DNA of 64,000 nt from NCBI RefSeq assembly GCF_965204935.1, contig NZ_CBDBFO010000002.1; one strand, 5' to 3'. The notes below the pieces were generated by a model, which worked only from the letters and a program-made list of their open reading frames with translations, was not told where the DNA came from and searched no databases. This document shows, in pieces, positions 1 to 8,316 of the stretch (its first letter is position 1; each line of letters starts with the position of its first letter). Both the position numbers and the translations under genes were made by a program. This stretch comes from Hoeflea_A sp965204935 (GTDB taxonomy: Bacteria; Pseudomonadota; Alphaproteobacteria; Rhizobiales; Rhizobiaceae).

Positions 1-1
1 C

Positions 2-241
2 TATAGCGGCGCGGTCTTCGCCTTCCGCTCCAGGCGAGGCGACAGGATGAAGATCCTGGTCTGGGACCGCACCGGGCTGGTGATGGTCTACAAGCGCCTG
101 GAGGGCGGCGGCTTCCAGTGGCCGCGCCCCTCGGACGGGGTGATCGGACTGTCGCCGGCGCAGTTCTCGGCGTTGTTCGAGGGTCTTGACTGGAAGGCGG
201 TCCGGGCCGTGCGACGGCCTCGGCCGCGCCGGGCGGCCTGA
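2..241 (+). CDS. tnpB: IS66 family accessory protein TnpB (3' part only)
   Basis: The reading frame is open from base 2 and gives YSGAVFAFRSRRGDRMKILVW followed by the typical IS66 Orf2 core (KRLEGGGFQWPRP, then a segment ending LFEGLDW). IS66 TnpB proteins are about 115 residues; about 79 are present here, so the N-terminal third lies upstream of the window. The internal ATG at 47 is not the natural start because family conservation continues upstream of it. TnpB is required with TnpC for IS66 transposition, but its biochemical role is poorly defined. It precedes tnpC by about 150 bases. Confidence 0.8.
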   Translation, partial: YSGAVFAFRSRRGDRMKILVWDRTGLVMVYKRLEGGGFQWPRPSDGVIGLSPAQFSALFEGLDWKAVRAVRRPRPRRAA

Positions 242-387
242 CCGCGCAGCTTGCCGCTTCACCGGGGAACGGTGTCTATCCCACCGTTTCCCCGGTGTCG
301 CCAAGATGAGCTATCCGGCCCCGTTTACGGCGGGGCCGGAAACATGTTCACCTTGCATTATCTCATTGGTTCTGCTAGACGAATCCC

Positions 388-2016
388 ATGCCAACAAGCA
401 TGGGAAGCGCCGTTCCCGTGAGCGATTTGCAGCACCGTCTGGCGGCCGTCGAGGCCCAACTTGCGAAGGAGCGCGCCGAGCGCAAGGCCGCCGAGGATGC
501 GCTGGCTGTGTCCGAGCAGGCGCGCGAACGCCTGGAGCGGATCATCGCCGCGCTGAACCATGCCGTGTGGGGCGCGCGCTCGGAGAAGCGCCATGCCGAT
601 CAGGACCGGCTGCCGCTGTTCGAGGACATCGCGGTCGCCGAGGGGATGTTGGCGCAAGCCCGGGAGAAGGCCGACGCGGCGACCGGCAGACAACGGCGCA
701 AGCCGCAGCCGACCAATCGTAATCTCGGCCATCTGCCCAAGCACCTCGAACGCTTCGAGAAGGTGATCGAGCCGGAGAGCACGCAGTGCCCTTGCGGCTG
801 CGGCGAGATGGTGAAGGTCGGCGAGGATCGCACCGAGCGGCTCGACGTCGTGCCGGCGAAGTTGAGAGTGCTGGTGACGATCCGGCCGAAATACATCTGC
901 CGCGCCTGCGAGGGCAAACAGAGCGTCCAGGCGCCGGCGCCGGAATATCTGGTGCCGCGCGGCCTGCCGACCGAGGGGCTGGTGGCGCACACGCTGGTCG
1001 CCAAGTTCGCTGACCACCAACCGTTCTACCGTCAGAGCGAGGCATACCGGCGCGAGGGGATCGACCTCGACCGCACCATGCTGGGGAACTGGGCGGGGCG
1101 CGGGATGCAGGTGCTGGCCCCGGTGATCGACCGGATGATCGAGCACCTCAAGACGTCGGACGGTTTGTTCATGGACGAGACCACGGTGCCGGTGATGGCG
1201 CCGGGGACCGGCAAGACGCGCCTCGACTATCTGTGGGCGATCGCCCGCGATCAGCGCGGCTATGGCGGGGCCGACCCGCCGGTCGTGGTGTTCCACCACT
1301 CGCACCATCGAAGTGCGAAGGTCGCTCTGGAGTTGATGCGGGGCTACACCGGCGGTGGCCCGCTGCATGTGGACGGCTACAGGGTGTACGACGCGCTCGG
1401 CGATCCGAAGCAGACGGTCAGCCCATGGGTGCTTGCCTACTGTTGGACCCACTGGCGCAGACGCTTCGTCGACTTCCAGCGCGCCACGCAGTCGCCCCTG
1501 TGCGAGGAAATCCTCGAACGGATCGCGGCGCTCTACCGGATCGAGGCCATGGTGCGCGGTCACCCGCCAGAGCTGCGGCTGAAGGCGCGGCAGGAGTTGT
1601 CGGCGCCGATCGTCCAGGCCATGCGGCCCTGGCTCGAGGCCCGGCTCGACCGTTTGTCCAGCGCGTCCGAACTCGCCAGGCACATCCGCTACGCCCTCAA
1701 GCGCTGGGATGGCCTGTGCCGGTTCCTCCATGACGGACGTATCGAGATGGACACCAACCCTGTCGAGAACCTCATCCGTCCGGTGAAGCTCACAAAGAAA
1801 AACGCGCTGTTCGCAGGCAGCGACGACGGCGCCAGGACCTGGGCGCGGTGCGCCAGCCTGATCGGCACCTGCAAGCTCAACGGCGTCAATCCGCAGGTCT
1901 ACCTGACCGACACCCTGCGCCGGATCATCGACATGCACCCCCTGTCACGCATCGACGAACTCATGCCCTGGAACTTCGACCCGACAATCCCGGGCGTCAC
2001 CCGTCAACAAGGGTAA
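388..2016 (+). CDS. tnpC: IS66 family transposase TnpC
   Basis: This is a DDE transposase of about 540 residues, the full length for IS66. In order it shows an N-terminal coiled-coil/leucine-zipper region (about residues 10-50), a Cys-rich zinc-finger-like region (CPCGCGEM and CRAC, about 130-175) and the DDE core (MDETTVP, then VDGYRVYDAL). The C-terminal part carries DTNPVENLIRPVKLTKKN, the conserved IS66 C-terminal signature. The start at 388 is the first ATG; another ATG lies four codons downstream. No frameshift is visible, so the protein is probably functional. The stop is followed at once by the right inverted repeat. Confidence 0.9.
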   Translation: MPTSMGSAVPVSDLQHRLAAVEAQLAKERAERKAAEDALAVSEQARERLERIIAALNHAVWGARSEKRHADQDRLPLFEDIAVAEGMLAQAREKADAATGRQRRKPQPTNRNLGHLPKHLERFEKVIEPESTQCPCGCGEMVKVGEDRTERLDVVPAKLRVLVTIRPKYICRACEGKQSVQAPAPEYLVPRGLPTEGLVAHTLVAKFADHQPFYRQSEAYRREGIDLDRTMLGNWAGRGMQVLAPVIDRMIEHLKTSDGLFMDETTVPVMAPGTGKTRLDYLWAIARDQRGYGGADPPVVVFHHSHHRSAKVALELMRGYTGGGPLHVDGYRVYDALGDPKQTVSPWVLAYCWTHWRRRFVDFQRATQSPLCEEILERIAALYRIEAMVRGHPPELRLKARQELSAPIVQAMRPWLEARLDRLSSASELARHIRYALKRWDGLCRFLHDGRIEMDTNPVENLIRPVKLTKKNALFAGSDDGARTWARCASLIGTCKLNGVNPQVYLTDTLRRIIDMHPLSRIDELMPWNFDPTIPGVTRQQG

Positions 2017-2127
2017 CGGCGCGGCGCTTACTAGTGATTGGATCGTAATAAACAATGTGTGTATTATTGGCGACTTGAAAGACGCGCACTACATTGGTCA
2101 TCTTTTACCTCCCGTATATCTTCATCA

Positions 2128-2676
2128 TTACAGCAAGTCGTTGCCCGTTCCGCCATAGATCTTGTCGTCGCCGAGGGTGCCGTAGCGGATGACGGTATCG
2201 TCGCCGTCCTGCCGGATGTCCAGCCCGGCGAACCCGCCGGAAACCCCGTCGATGCGGATCGTGTCGCCAGCCTCGAAATCGGCAATGATGTCGTCCCCGT
2301 CTCCCGCCGTGAAGGCGAAGACATCGGCGCCCCTGCCGCCCGTCAGCCTGTCGTTGCCCTTGCCGCCGCCCAGCGTGTCGTTGTCCCGGCCGCCGTTCAG
2401 CGTGTCGTCGCCCTTCTTGCCCTTCAGCGTGTCATGGCCCCGACCGCCCGTCAGCGTGTCGGCCTCGTCGCTGCCCCTCAGCGTGAGGTTGTCAACGAAC
2501 CGGAAGCGGTCCGCGCCGAGTTCCGACGCCGTCACGCCCGTCAGCCGGATGCTGTCGCCATCGCCATGGCGGATGACGGTATCGTCGCCGTTCTCGCCGG
2601 AAAGCTTGTCGGCGCCGTCGGTCCCGTTGAGCGTGTCCGCAGCATTGCCGCCATAAACCGTTTCGTCGCGTGCCAT
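2128..2676 (-). CDS. short RTX (hemolysin-type) calcium-binding repeat protein
   Basis: The 182-residue protein is made mostly of glycine/aspartate-rich nonapeptides of the GGxGxDxLx type (for example GGRGHDTL, GGKGNDRL, GGRGADVF), which form calcium-loaded parallel beta-rolls in type I secreted proteins. Two repeat blocks (about residues 10-35 and 65-110) flank less repetitive DFEAGDTIRIDG-type segments typical of serralysin/RTX proteins. The start is supported by a GAGAGGAAAAC ribosome site. The protein ends directly on a repeat (GGTGNDLL) with no further secretion domain, and an IS66 lies about 95 bases beyond, so it may be a C-terminally shortened relic. A G-tract repeat sits 100-160 bases upstream. 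No T1SS transporter is nearby. Confidence 0.75.
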   Translation of the reverse strand: MARDETVYGGNAADTLNGTDGADKLSGENGDDTVIRHGDGDSIRLTGVTASELGADRFRFVDNLTLRGSDEADTLTGGRGHDTLKGKKGDDTLNGGRDNDTLGGGKGNDRLTGGRGADVFAFTAGDGDDIIADFEAGDTIRIDGVSGGFAGLDIRQDGDDTVIRYGTLGDDKIYGGTGNDLL

Positions 2677-2772
2677 CGTGTTTTCCTCTCCCGTTTTACG
2701 ACGGGTCGCGCAATCGCGCCGCTGTCGTGCTCCATAGCGTCAGGCCATTCTGCGGCCCCTGCCGTGTTCGTA

Positions 2773-2837
2773 TCACGGGAAGTCTACCCCCCCCCCCCCC
2801 CGGGAATGTGGCTATGGAATGAATAGGCAAACGCGCC
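2773..2837 (-). promoter_or_regulatory. G-tract upstream repeat, copy 1 (15 G on the minus strand)
   Basis: The bases tcacgggaagt (2773-2783), a run of 15 C (2787-2801) and a 33-base block at 2805-2837 ending acgcgcc recur almost exactly at 6194-6254. Read on the minus strand the repeat lies about 100-160 bases upstream of the RTX gene. It starts with TTGCCT, which could be a -35 element, and puts the homopolymer near the expected transcription start. Promoter activity is an inference; the repeat and the tract length are read directly. Confidence 0.6.
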
Positions 2838-2852
2838 GGAGCGGGCCTGCGG

Positions 2853-2884
2853 AACGAAACGCCCGGTCCATTGCGGGACCGGGC
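2853..2884 (-). terminator. rho-independent terminator of the porin/lipoprotein unit
   Basis: The inverted repeat gcccggtcc (2861-2869) / ggaccgggc (2876-2884) forms a 9-bp GC stem. On the minus strand it is followed by GTTTCGTT. It lies 32 bases past the stop of the TbpB-like lipoprotein gene. Confidence 0.65.
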
Positions 2885-2915
2885 GCCGGGTTTGCGGTGT
2901 GCGGGTGGGCGCGCG

Positions 2916-4718
2916 TTATTCGGAGGCGGTCATCCCGCCACCGAAGGCGCCGCGGGCCTCGCCCGCCTTTGCTCCCTCGGAGGTGATTTCGAACACACCG
3001 CCGATCTCCTCGGCCTTCGGGCCGAAGAAATTGCCGCTGAAGCTGCCGGTGTACCCGTCGCCGCCGGTCAGCCCGCCTTTGGTACCGACGCCGCTGACAC
3101 CGGTGCCCGAGAAGCTGTTGCCGTCGATATCGCCCTTCAGCGTGGCCAGGGTGTTCAGCGTGGTCGTGAGGGTGTTCTTTCCGAAGTCGGCCTCTGTCGT
3201 CATGACCTCCCTCTGCCTCGTGATCGCACCATTGCCGTCCGCGGCTTTGGCGCGGACATTGCCCGTCCAGCCGCCCTCGTAGGTGGCGGTGCCGAAGTTC
3301 GGCATGTCACCGGTCGGGGTCACGGTGCCGTCGGGCAGCGTGCTGACGAAGCCCGTGCCCAGGTCGGCAAGGGTATCGCCATCCTCCTTCAGACCCGCCC
3401 AGGTGCCGAAGTTCAGGTGCTCGAAGGACTTCGCCGCCGGGAACCGCACGTTCATCACCGGCGTCTTGATGTACTGGTACCGGACGCCATAGTTGCCGCT
3501 GCCGCTCGGATCTGAAGTACCGTCCGTGTTCACGCCGACGCGCTTGTACCAGGTCCGTTCGCCATTCTCGTTATCGTGGTAGTAGATGCCGTTCTCGTCG
3601 CTGGTGTTTTGGGGATCTTTATCGTATTCGATCGTGAACTTGTCGAGGCTTCCGCTCCCAGTCTTCCCGCTCGGCGTCGTGTCGGGACCGGTCACTTCGT
3701 AGAAAACGCCCGTCGCCCGCTTGACCACATATTTATTGTCTCCCTGATCGAACGTGCCATAGGGCGCGTCCTCGTTTTCAGGGGTGGCACGTATAAAAAT
3801 ATGATTTGAAGGTTCAGACGGATTGTCGTTGCGCCTGAAGACGGAGACCGTCCCGTCCTTCTTCGCAGCCACCGAGGTCTCGTACTTGTCGACGAGGTGC
3901 AGGCGCATTTTGTCATCGGCGGAATCGGTTATGCTGCCGATTGTCACGCTCCGCCTGCCCACCGCCGGCTGCGCCAGAACCTCCGGGGTGTCGTCGGTCT
4001 TGGCCTTATAGGGAATGGCCTTCCGCTCGCTTCGTCTGGCAATCGTATAGGGACCGATCTTCCCGGTCACCCGCTCCACGCCGTTCGTTGTCACGGTGCT
4101 CTTCTCCGCGCCCGCAACGATGGTGACGTCCCCGACCCTGTAGGTCGCCTGGCCGTCGTCGTCGTAGGTGACCTTGACCTCCATTCCGGCGGCCTTCACC
4201 GCCGCGGCGGCCTTGTCCATGGCGATCTTCGCCTGGGCCTGCGCCGTCCTCTGCGCCGCCTGCGCCGCAATGCGGGCCTCCACCGCCGCCGTGTCCGTGG
4301 TCGCAGCCGCCGCCTTGGCCGATTCCGCCTTCGCCGTATTGTAGGCCGTCATCGCCGCCCGCGCGGCGGCGCGCGCCGCCTCGGCATGCGTTTTCGCCAT
4401 CGGGTCGCCGGTCTGCAGCATGGCAATATTCATCTGTGCCGCTTCCGCCTTGGCCGCCTCCACAGCCGCCGCGTCGGACTGCGTCTTCGCCGCCTCCATC
4501 GCAGCCTTCGCCGCCGCCTGCGCCTTGCCAAGCTCGGTCGTCGGGGCTGTCGGGGCCGCACCGCCATTGCCGTTCATGGGCGACGTCACCGCGCCCGTGC
4601 TGTTGCAGGCGGCAAGGCCGAGCGACAGCAGCGCCGCGGTGCACAAAAGGGCGCGTCTTGCGTTGCCGTGCGTGCGCGTGCGGCCGCTGGCTGTTGCCTG
4701 TGGTGATTGCTTCATCAT
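2916..4718 (-). CDS. TbpB-like surface lipoprotein (transferrin-binding-protein-like beta-barrel)
   Basis: The 600-residue protein has a lipoprotein signal peptide with lipobox LSLGLAAC (about residues 30-38). An Ala-rich, probably helical linker follows (about 60-180), then a beta-rich domain. The C-terminus (about 490-600) has the pattern seen in TbpB/HpuA/slam-dependent lipoproteins: small barrel strands ending with FSGNFFGPKAEEIGGVFEI and a terminal GAFGG. By family this would be an outer-membrane, surface-exposed ligand-binding lipoprotein, possibly for iron or haem; the ligand cannot be told from sequence. An AAGGAAAG ribosome site precedes two adjacent ATGs (4718 and 4715). It follows the porin gene by 144 bases on the same strand and probably shares its promoter. 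No Slam or TonB receptor gene is in view. Confidence 0.7.
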   Translation of the reverse strand: MMKQSPQATASGRTRTHGNARRALLCTAALLSLGLAACNSTGAVTSPMNGNGGAAPTAPTTELGKAQAAAKAAMEAAKTQSDAAAVEAAKAEAAQMNIAMLQTGDPMAKTHAEAARAAARAAMTAYNTAKAESAKAAAATTDTAAVEARIAAQAAQRTAQAQAKIAMDKAAAAVKAAGMEVKVTYDDDGQATYRVGDVTIVAGAEKSTVTTNGVERVTGKIGPYTIARRSERKAIPYKAKTDDTPEVLAQPAVGRRSVTIGSITDSADDKMRLHLVDKYETSVAAKKDGTVSVFRRNDNPSEPSNHIFIRATPENEDAPYGTFDQGDNKYVVKRATGVFYEVTGPDTTPSGKTGSGSLDKFTIEYDKDPQNTSDENGIYYHDNENGERTWYKRVGVNTDGTSDPSGSGNYGVRYQYIKTPVMNVRFPAAKSFEHLNFGTWAGLKEDGDTLADLGTGFVSTLPDGTVTPTGDMPNFGTATYEGGWTGNVRAKAADGNGAITRQREVMTTEADFGKNTLTTTLNTLATLKGDIDGNSFSGTGVSGVGTKGGLTGGDGYTGSFSGNFFGPKAEEIGGVFEITSEGAKAGEARGAFGGGMTASE

Positions 4719-4862
4719 GATACTGACTTTCCTTGTCGTCTGGGTCGTCTGGGCCGTCTGGGTTGAAGAATGCCGGGCGGCGGCGTCGCCGCCCGGAAGT
4801 GCCTGGAGCCGGAAGTGCCTGGCGATTGCGGGCCCGGTGCTCGACAGGGCGCCGCGCCGCCT

Positions 4863-6011
4863 TTAGAAATTGCGCTGCAGACGCAACAGGCCCGTCGTCG
4901 CGTCGCCGCCGGCATAGCCCGCGGTGGGGCCCACGGCGGCATTGCTCTTGCCGAACCTGGTGTGGCGAACCTCGCCGCGCACCTCGACATTGGCGACCGG
5001 GTTCCACACAAGAACGCCCTCGACCGCCCAGGAGCTGATGCCCGAGCCCGCATCGCCGAGCTTCATGTTGCCCGCAACCGGCGTCGCGTAGTAGCCGGAC
5101 GAGTACTGGCCGCCGACCGAGCCCTTGAAGCCCTCGGCGAACCGGTGCTGGTAGGAGCCGATGACCGACCATTGCGGCGTGTGCGTCGTGCCCCTGGCGA
5201 TCCCGGTCGGCGACGCGTTGGCGCCGTAGCGGCTCGGACCGCTGGCGTAGAAGCCCTGGACGATCACATTGCCGTCCGGACCGATATCCGCATTGAGACC
5301 CAGCTTGACGCCGAAGGTCTCGGCCGACTGGTCGTAGCCGGCCGCGCCGTAGACGGTCGCGCCGGCGATAACGCCGCCGATGCGGCCCGTGAAGTCGGGA
5401 ACATAACTGGTCCTGTCGCCGTCGTCATTGGCCGAGACCGCCGCGAACACGCCATCGAGCGTCAGGTTGTAGCCGATCTGGCTGGCCTGGCTGTAGCCGT
5501 AGGAAAGGCCGTTGTCCGAGTGCGAGCCGAAGCCCGACGCGCCGCCGTTCTTCGAACTGACCCAGGTCGTCTCCGTGTAGCCGAAGACAAGGCCGCCAAG
5601 CTCGCCATAGGCCTGGTCGATAACGGCATTGCCGTCATATCCGAACGTGTTCGTACCCTTGTCGTTGGGCTTCGCGTCGCCCTGAAGACGCACATAGGCA
5701 TGAAGAACGCCGAGTTCCGTGTCCTCCCTGGCCTGCACGTTCAAACGCCCGCGAACGGTCGACGTGTAGCTGTCCGCATCGCTGACGAAACCCGCATCGA
5801 GGCGCACGAAACCGCTCAGCTTCAGGCAGGTCTCCGTGCCCGGTATGTAGAAATAGCCGGCGCCGAAGGCATCGCACACGCGCACATATTCAACCGCGTC
5901 CGGCTCGGCCGCGACAATCATGTCGGCACCATGGGCACTGCCCGTGAAAAGCAGCGCCGCGGCGCAGCATGGAAGAAGTCTGTCGATCCTGTTGTTCATG
6001 TCTGACCTCAT
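4863..6011 (-). CDS. rhizobial-type outer-membrane porin (porin_2/Omp2 family)
   Basis: A cleavable signal peptide (ending GSAHGA) is followed by the hallmark N-terminus of rhizobial porins: EYVRVCDAFGAGYFYIPGTE, then CLKLSGFVR, with the paired cysteines. Alternating beta strands follow and the protein ends on a C-terminal phenylalanine (LLRLQRNF), as needed for Bam-dependent insertion. The length of about 380 residues fits the family. Two starts are possible, 6011 (GGGGAT ribosome site) and 5999 (AGGTCAG just upstream); I used 6011. The frame remains open far upstream but that part is not porin-like. It should form general diffusion trimers in the outer membrane. The upstream G-tract repeat at 6194-6254 suggests switchable expression. 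Confidence 0.88.
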   Translation of the reverse strand: MRSDMNNRIDRLLPCCAAALLFTGSAHGADMIVAAEPDAVEYVRVCDAFGAGYFYIPGTETCLKLSGFVRLDAGFVSDADSYTSTVRGRLNVQAREDTELGVLHAYVRLQGDAKPNDKGTNTFGYDGNAVIDQAYGELGGLVFGYTETTWVSSKNGGASGFGSHSDNGLSYGYSQASQIGYNLTLDGVFAAVSANDDGDRTSYVPDFTGRIGGVIAGATVYGAAGYDQSAETFGVKLGLNADIGPDGNVIVQGFYASGPSRYGANASPTGIARGTTHTPQWSVIGSYQHRFAEGFKGSVGGQYSSGYYATPVAGNMKLGDAGSGISSWAVEGVLVWNPVANVEVRGEVRHTRFGKSNAAVGPTAGYAGGDATTGLLRLQRNF

Positions 6012-6193
6012 GTCGTTATCCCCAAAAATGCCGCTCCCCGCGATGTCAGCCCCGGGATGGCGGCCTGTCCCGGCCGGCCCGGGCACCGGAACCGCAGCGG
6101 CGGCGACGCCGGCCAACCCCTCCGGCGGGCCGGACCCCGCCGGCACCGGATGCCCGGGATGCCCCGGATGCCGATGACGGCGGCGCGTTCGCG

Positions 6194-6254
6194 TCACGGG
6201 AAGTGTTACCCCCCCCCGGTTAATGTGGCTATGGAATGAATAGGCAAACGCGCC
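6194..6254 (-). promoter_or_regulatory. G-tract upstream repeat, copy 2 (9 G on the minus strand)
   Basis: This is the second copy of the repeat seen at 2773-2837. It shares the 11 bases at 6194-6204 and the 33-base block at 6222-6254 exactly. The C run is 9 here (6209-6217) against 15 in copy 1. On the minus strand it lies about 180-240 bases upstream of the porin start, the same arrangement as copy 1 with the RTX gene. Confidence 0.6.
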
Positions 6255-6595
6255 AAACCGGACCGGGCCGCCCGCACCGGCAGGCCCGGAACCTGGGCCC
6301 GGAACCTGGGCCCGGCACATGGGCCCGACACGCGGGACCGCCCGCCGGGCGCAACTCGTCGGAAAACCGGGCAACAGATCGGCCGCAACACCGCAGACAC
6401 ACCCGCCGCGGACCGCCCGCATGGCCCGCCACACCACCGCCAGACCCGGGCCGGACCCGCGAAAAGGCGAAACGAAACCATAGGCAAACGCCGCAAACGC
6501 CCCGGAACAGACACCACACCCAAAAGGAAAACAGTCACTGTGTCATTCAGGCAACAGATCCGACGCGCCAGAGACACGCGCCTGAAGCCCGCGGA
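6255..6595. other. GC-rich non-coding stretch with short direct repeats
   Basis: There is no convincing gene here. Bases 6284-6330 contain repeated ggcccggaacctg-like units. The frame that is open across it on the minus strand is only the read-through tail of the truncated ISKra4 transposase. Confidence 0.5.
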
Positions 6596-7687
6596 ATTGT
6601 TGTAATTGAGGTACGTGCTCAACTCCATGACGCGCGCAACCACCGAAATCCCGGCGCCTCGCCTGCCTCCGATTGACGTTTCGCGGACACGCATTCCAAA
6701 CCCCAATAGGGTTTCGAGAGCTTCAAGGGCCCGCTCGGTTTGTCCGCGCCATATCCACCATCGAAGGTTCTTAACCAACGCGTCGATTTCGTAGGCCTCG
6801 GAAGTGTCCAGGTCGGATAGCAGGGTTTGACAGGTAGTTTCGACATGCCGGATGCGGATCGATATGTGCCACCAGTCAAGAACATGGTCGACATCAGCGC
6901 CGGTCGCGTTGCGCACCAATCGGTGCAACGTTGGGTCGCCATCGGATCGGACCGTAACCCGAGTCCCCTCTCGCCACCCGGCTGCTTTCAGGTTAGTTCG
7001 CAAGCAGCCCAACGGGTAGTCCGTACCAGCCAAGCTTAATCCAAAGCGGCGTTTCCTGCCTGTTGGGTCCTCGATTGCACCTGCGATGAGTTCGAAATTT
7101 CGTCTGTGATACTCGGGTCTGGACCGAACATAGGCGCTGTCCAGAAACACCGAGAGCACAGACGCTGCTTTTGTAACAGACGTGTCGGTGCTGGTTTGGT
7201 TGCATCTGCACTCCAAACCATCTGCAACCGAAGCAAGACGGTTGCGGATCGTCATGTGGTTTTGCTTGGCACAAGGCGTCAGCATGTTCAGCAGCCGCGC
7301 TGCCTCCCGAAAGCTGTGTCGCGCTCCGGGTTCAGCTTGAAGCCTTCGTAGCTCAGGTGTGGCGTTCCCTGGCAATAATCGCGTCAGCGGGGAATACGCC
7401 GCCCGAAACTGCGGAAAGCCAGGAAGACCGCACATGCACATCCGGACTCGCGGGACTTCGACGGTGACACGTCCGAACAGGGTGTCTATCTGGCGCCGAC
7501 GGCGATCATGGATGGGCAGATACGTTGCACGAAACCGGCACACCCGCGCCACCTCACTTACTTCTGCGATCCGGTCTTGAAGCAGCGCTCGCTGAATATG
7601 TTTCAGGAGAGACTTTCCTCCATAAAGGCTCAGCCCGAGATCCCCTTCAGAAGCATCAATCGCGCGGCGTTCCAATGTACGATACAA
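6596..7687 (-). pseudogene. ISKra4-family transposase, 3'-truncated
   Basis: The translated product carries the ISKra4 transposase body: LYGGKSLLKHIQRALLQDRI near the N-terminus, a TLFGRVTVEVPRVR segment with a following Cys pair, and the first catalytic aspartate in VFLDSAYVRSRPEY. The core then shows RSDGDPTLHRLVRNATGAD and HVLDWWHISIRIRH. Family similarity stops at MELSTYLNYNN near base 6600, just before the usual C-terminal catalytic glutamate region (the STAFVE-like part), and the frame runs into unrelated GC-rich DNA. The N-terminal zone is also shorter than normal. The remnant is therefore very unlikely to be active. Its 5' end abuts a truncated GHKL-ATPase gene, which suggests it inserted there before decaying. 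Confidence 0.8.
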
Positions 7688-7979
7688 AGCTCATGCCGGC
7701 GGCGTATTCCGATTCTTCCACGCCTTCGCGCCACGTACTCTTGTCCAAGATGAACAGCGACAAATAGTTGCCAAGGCCATGACCGTTATCGGAAAAACGC
7801 ACCGCAGCGCCGAACGCCGTGTCCTCGATACACTCGATCGCAACTTCGGTAGCGCCGGCCCGGCGGGCGTTCTGCAACAGTTCGTTGAGGATGTCGCCCA
7901 GGGACGCATTAAGGAGGCGGCTGACCTTGGGCAAGGCATGCGGCCCGACCTTGGCGGTGAATTGAAATGTAGACGTCAT
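7688..7979 (-). pseudogene. GHKL-type ATPase (HATPase_c) fragment, 3'-truncated
   Basis: The sequence KVGPHALPKVSRLLNASLGD continues with ILNELLQNARRAGATEV, giving the N box (ExxQNxxxA), and FSDNGHGLGN gives the G1 box (DxGxG). This matches the plasmid- or island-borne ATP-binding proteins of the Hsp90/MutL/histidine-kinase ATPase fold. The reading frame breaks just after AAGMSFVS, where the ISKra4 remnant begins, so only about 95 residues are left. These genes usually travel with conjugative islands, which suggests a former island in this region; the specific function of the family is not known to me. Confidence 0.65.
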
Positions 7980-8316
7980 TGGAAATCTCCGGCTTTGGGG
8001 TTGAACACCCGTCCGGAAAACTCTCTCTATATCCGGAAGGGCCTGCCCTTCCGGGGCCGGCTTCTTCCTCTTGGCATCCCACTACCGTCCCCGCGCGAGA
8101 CGGGAAAAATGGTGGGCATAGACGCCAACACAGCGCCATCGGTTCCTTGCGCAATGCCCAGCTGGCCTCGGCCCGCACATGGGCGTCGCGCGACAGGTCG
8201 AGAACAACAGTGACGAGCCTACTGTGGTCACCGTCTGATAGTTCCTCGACACGGTATTATGCCGGAAACCTGCCTCGTGGATCTGTTGGTCGTGTCGGTT
8301 GTCGTGCGGGAATGGT
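7980..8316. other. 337-base stretch without a supported gene
   Basis: A minus-strand open stretch (about 8100-8230) reads like a gene remnant (LDLSRDAHVRAEASWALRKE) but breaks frame within a few dozen codons. It is probably a decayed gene that lay upstream of the GHKL-ATPase fragment. Nothing else is seen. Confidence 0.35.

Larger units (their letters stand above)
1..2031 (+). mobile_element. IS66-family insertion sequence, left end outside the window
   Basis: The segment carries the end of tnpB and a full tnpC in the usual IS66 order and strand. The right terminal inverted repeat is visible at 2013-2031: read on the minus strand it begins GTAAGCGCC, the typical IS66 tip. The left tip and tnpA would lie upstream of base 1, so a target duplication cannot be checked. 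The element stops about 95 bases past the 3' end of the RTX gene on the opposite strand. Confidence 0.85.

Noticed and set aside
358..1938. A 526-codon open frame antisense to the IS66 transposase
   Set aside because: It mirrors a high-GC gene on the other strand, has no domain pattern, and the plus-strand frame is a clear TnpC.
4006..5172. A long minus-strand frame overlapping the lipoprotein and porin genes
   Set aside because: The product is Gly/Arg-rich noise in another frame; the porin and lipoprotein frames explain the region.
6284..6330. Short tandem ggcccggaacctg-like repeats considered as a CRISPR or satellite
   Set aside because: Only two or three imperfect units without unique spacers; no cas genes in the window.
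6206..6595. C-terminal extension of the ISKra4 frame
   Set aside because: Family similarity ends near 6600; the rest is accidental read-through in GC-rich DNA.
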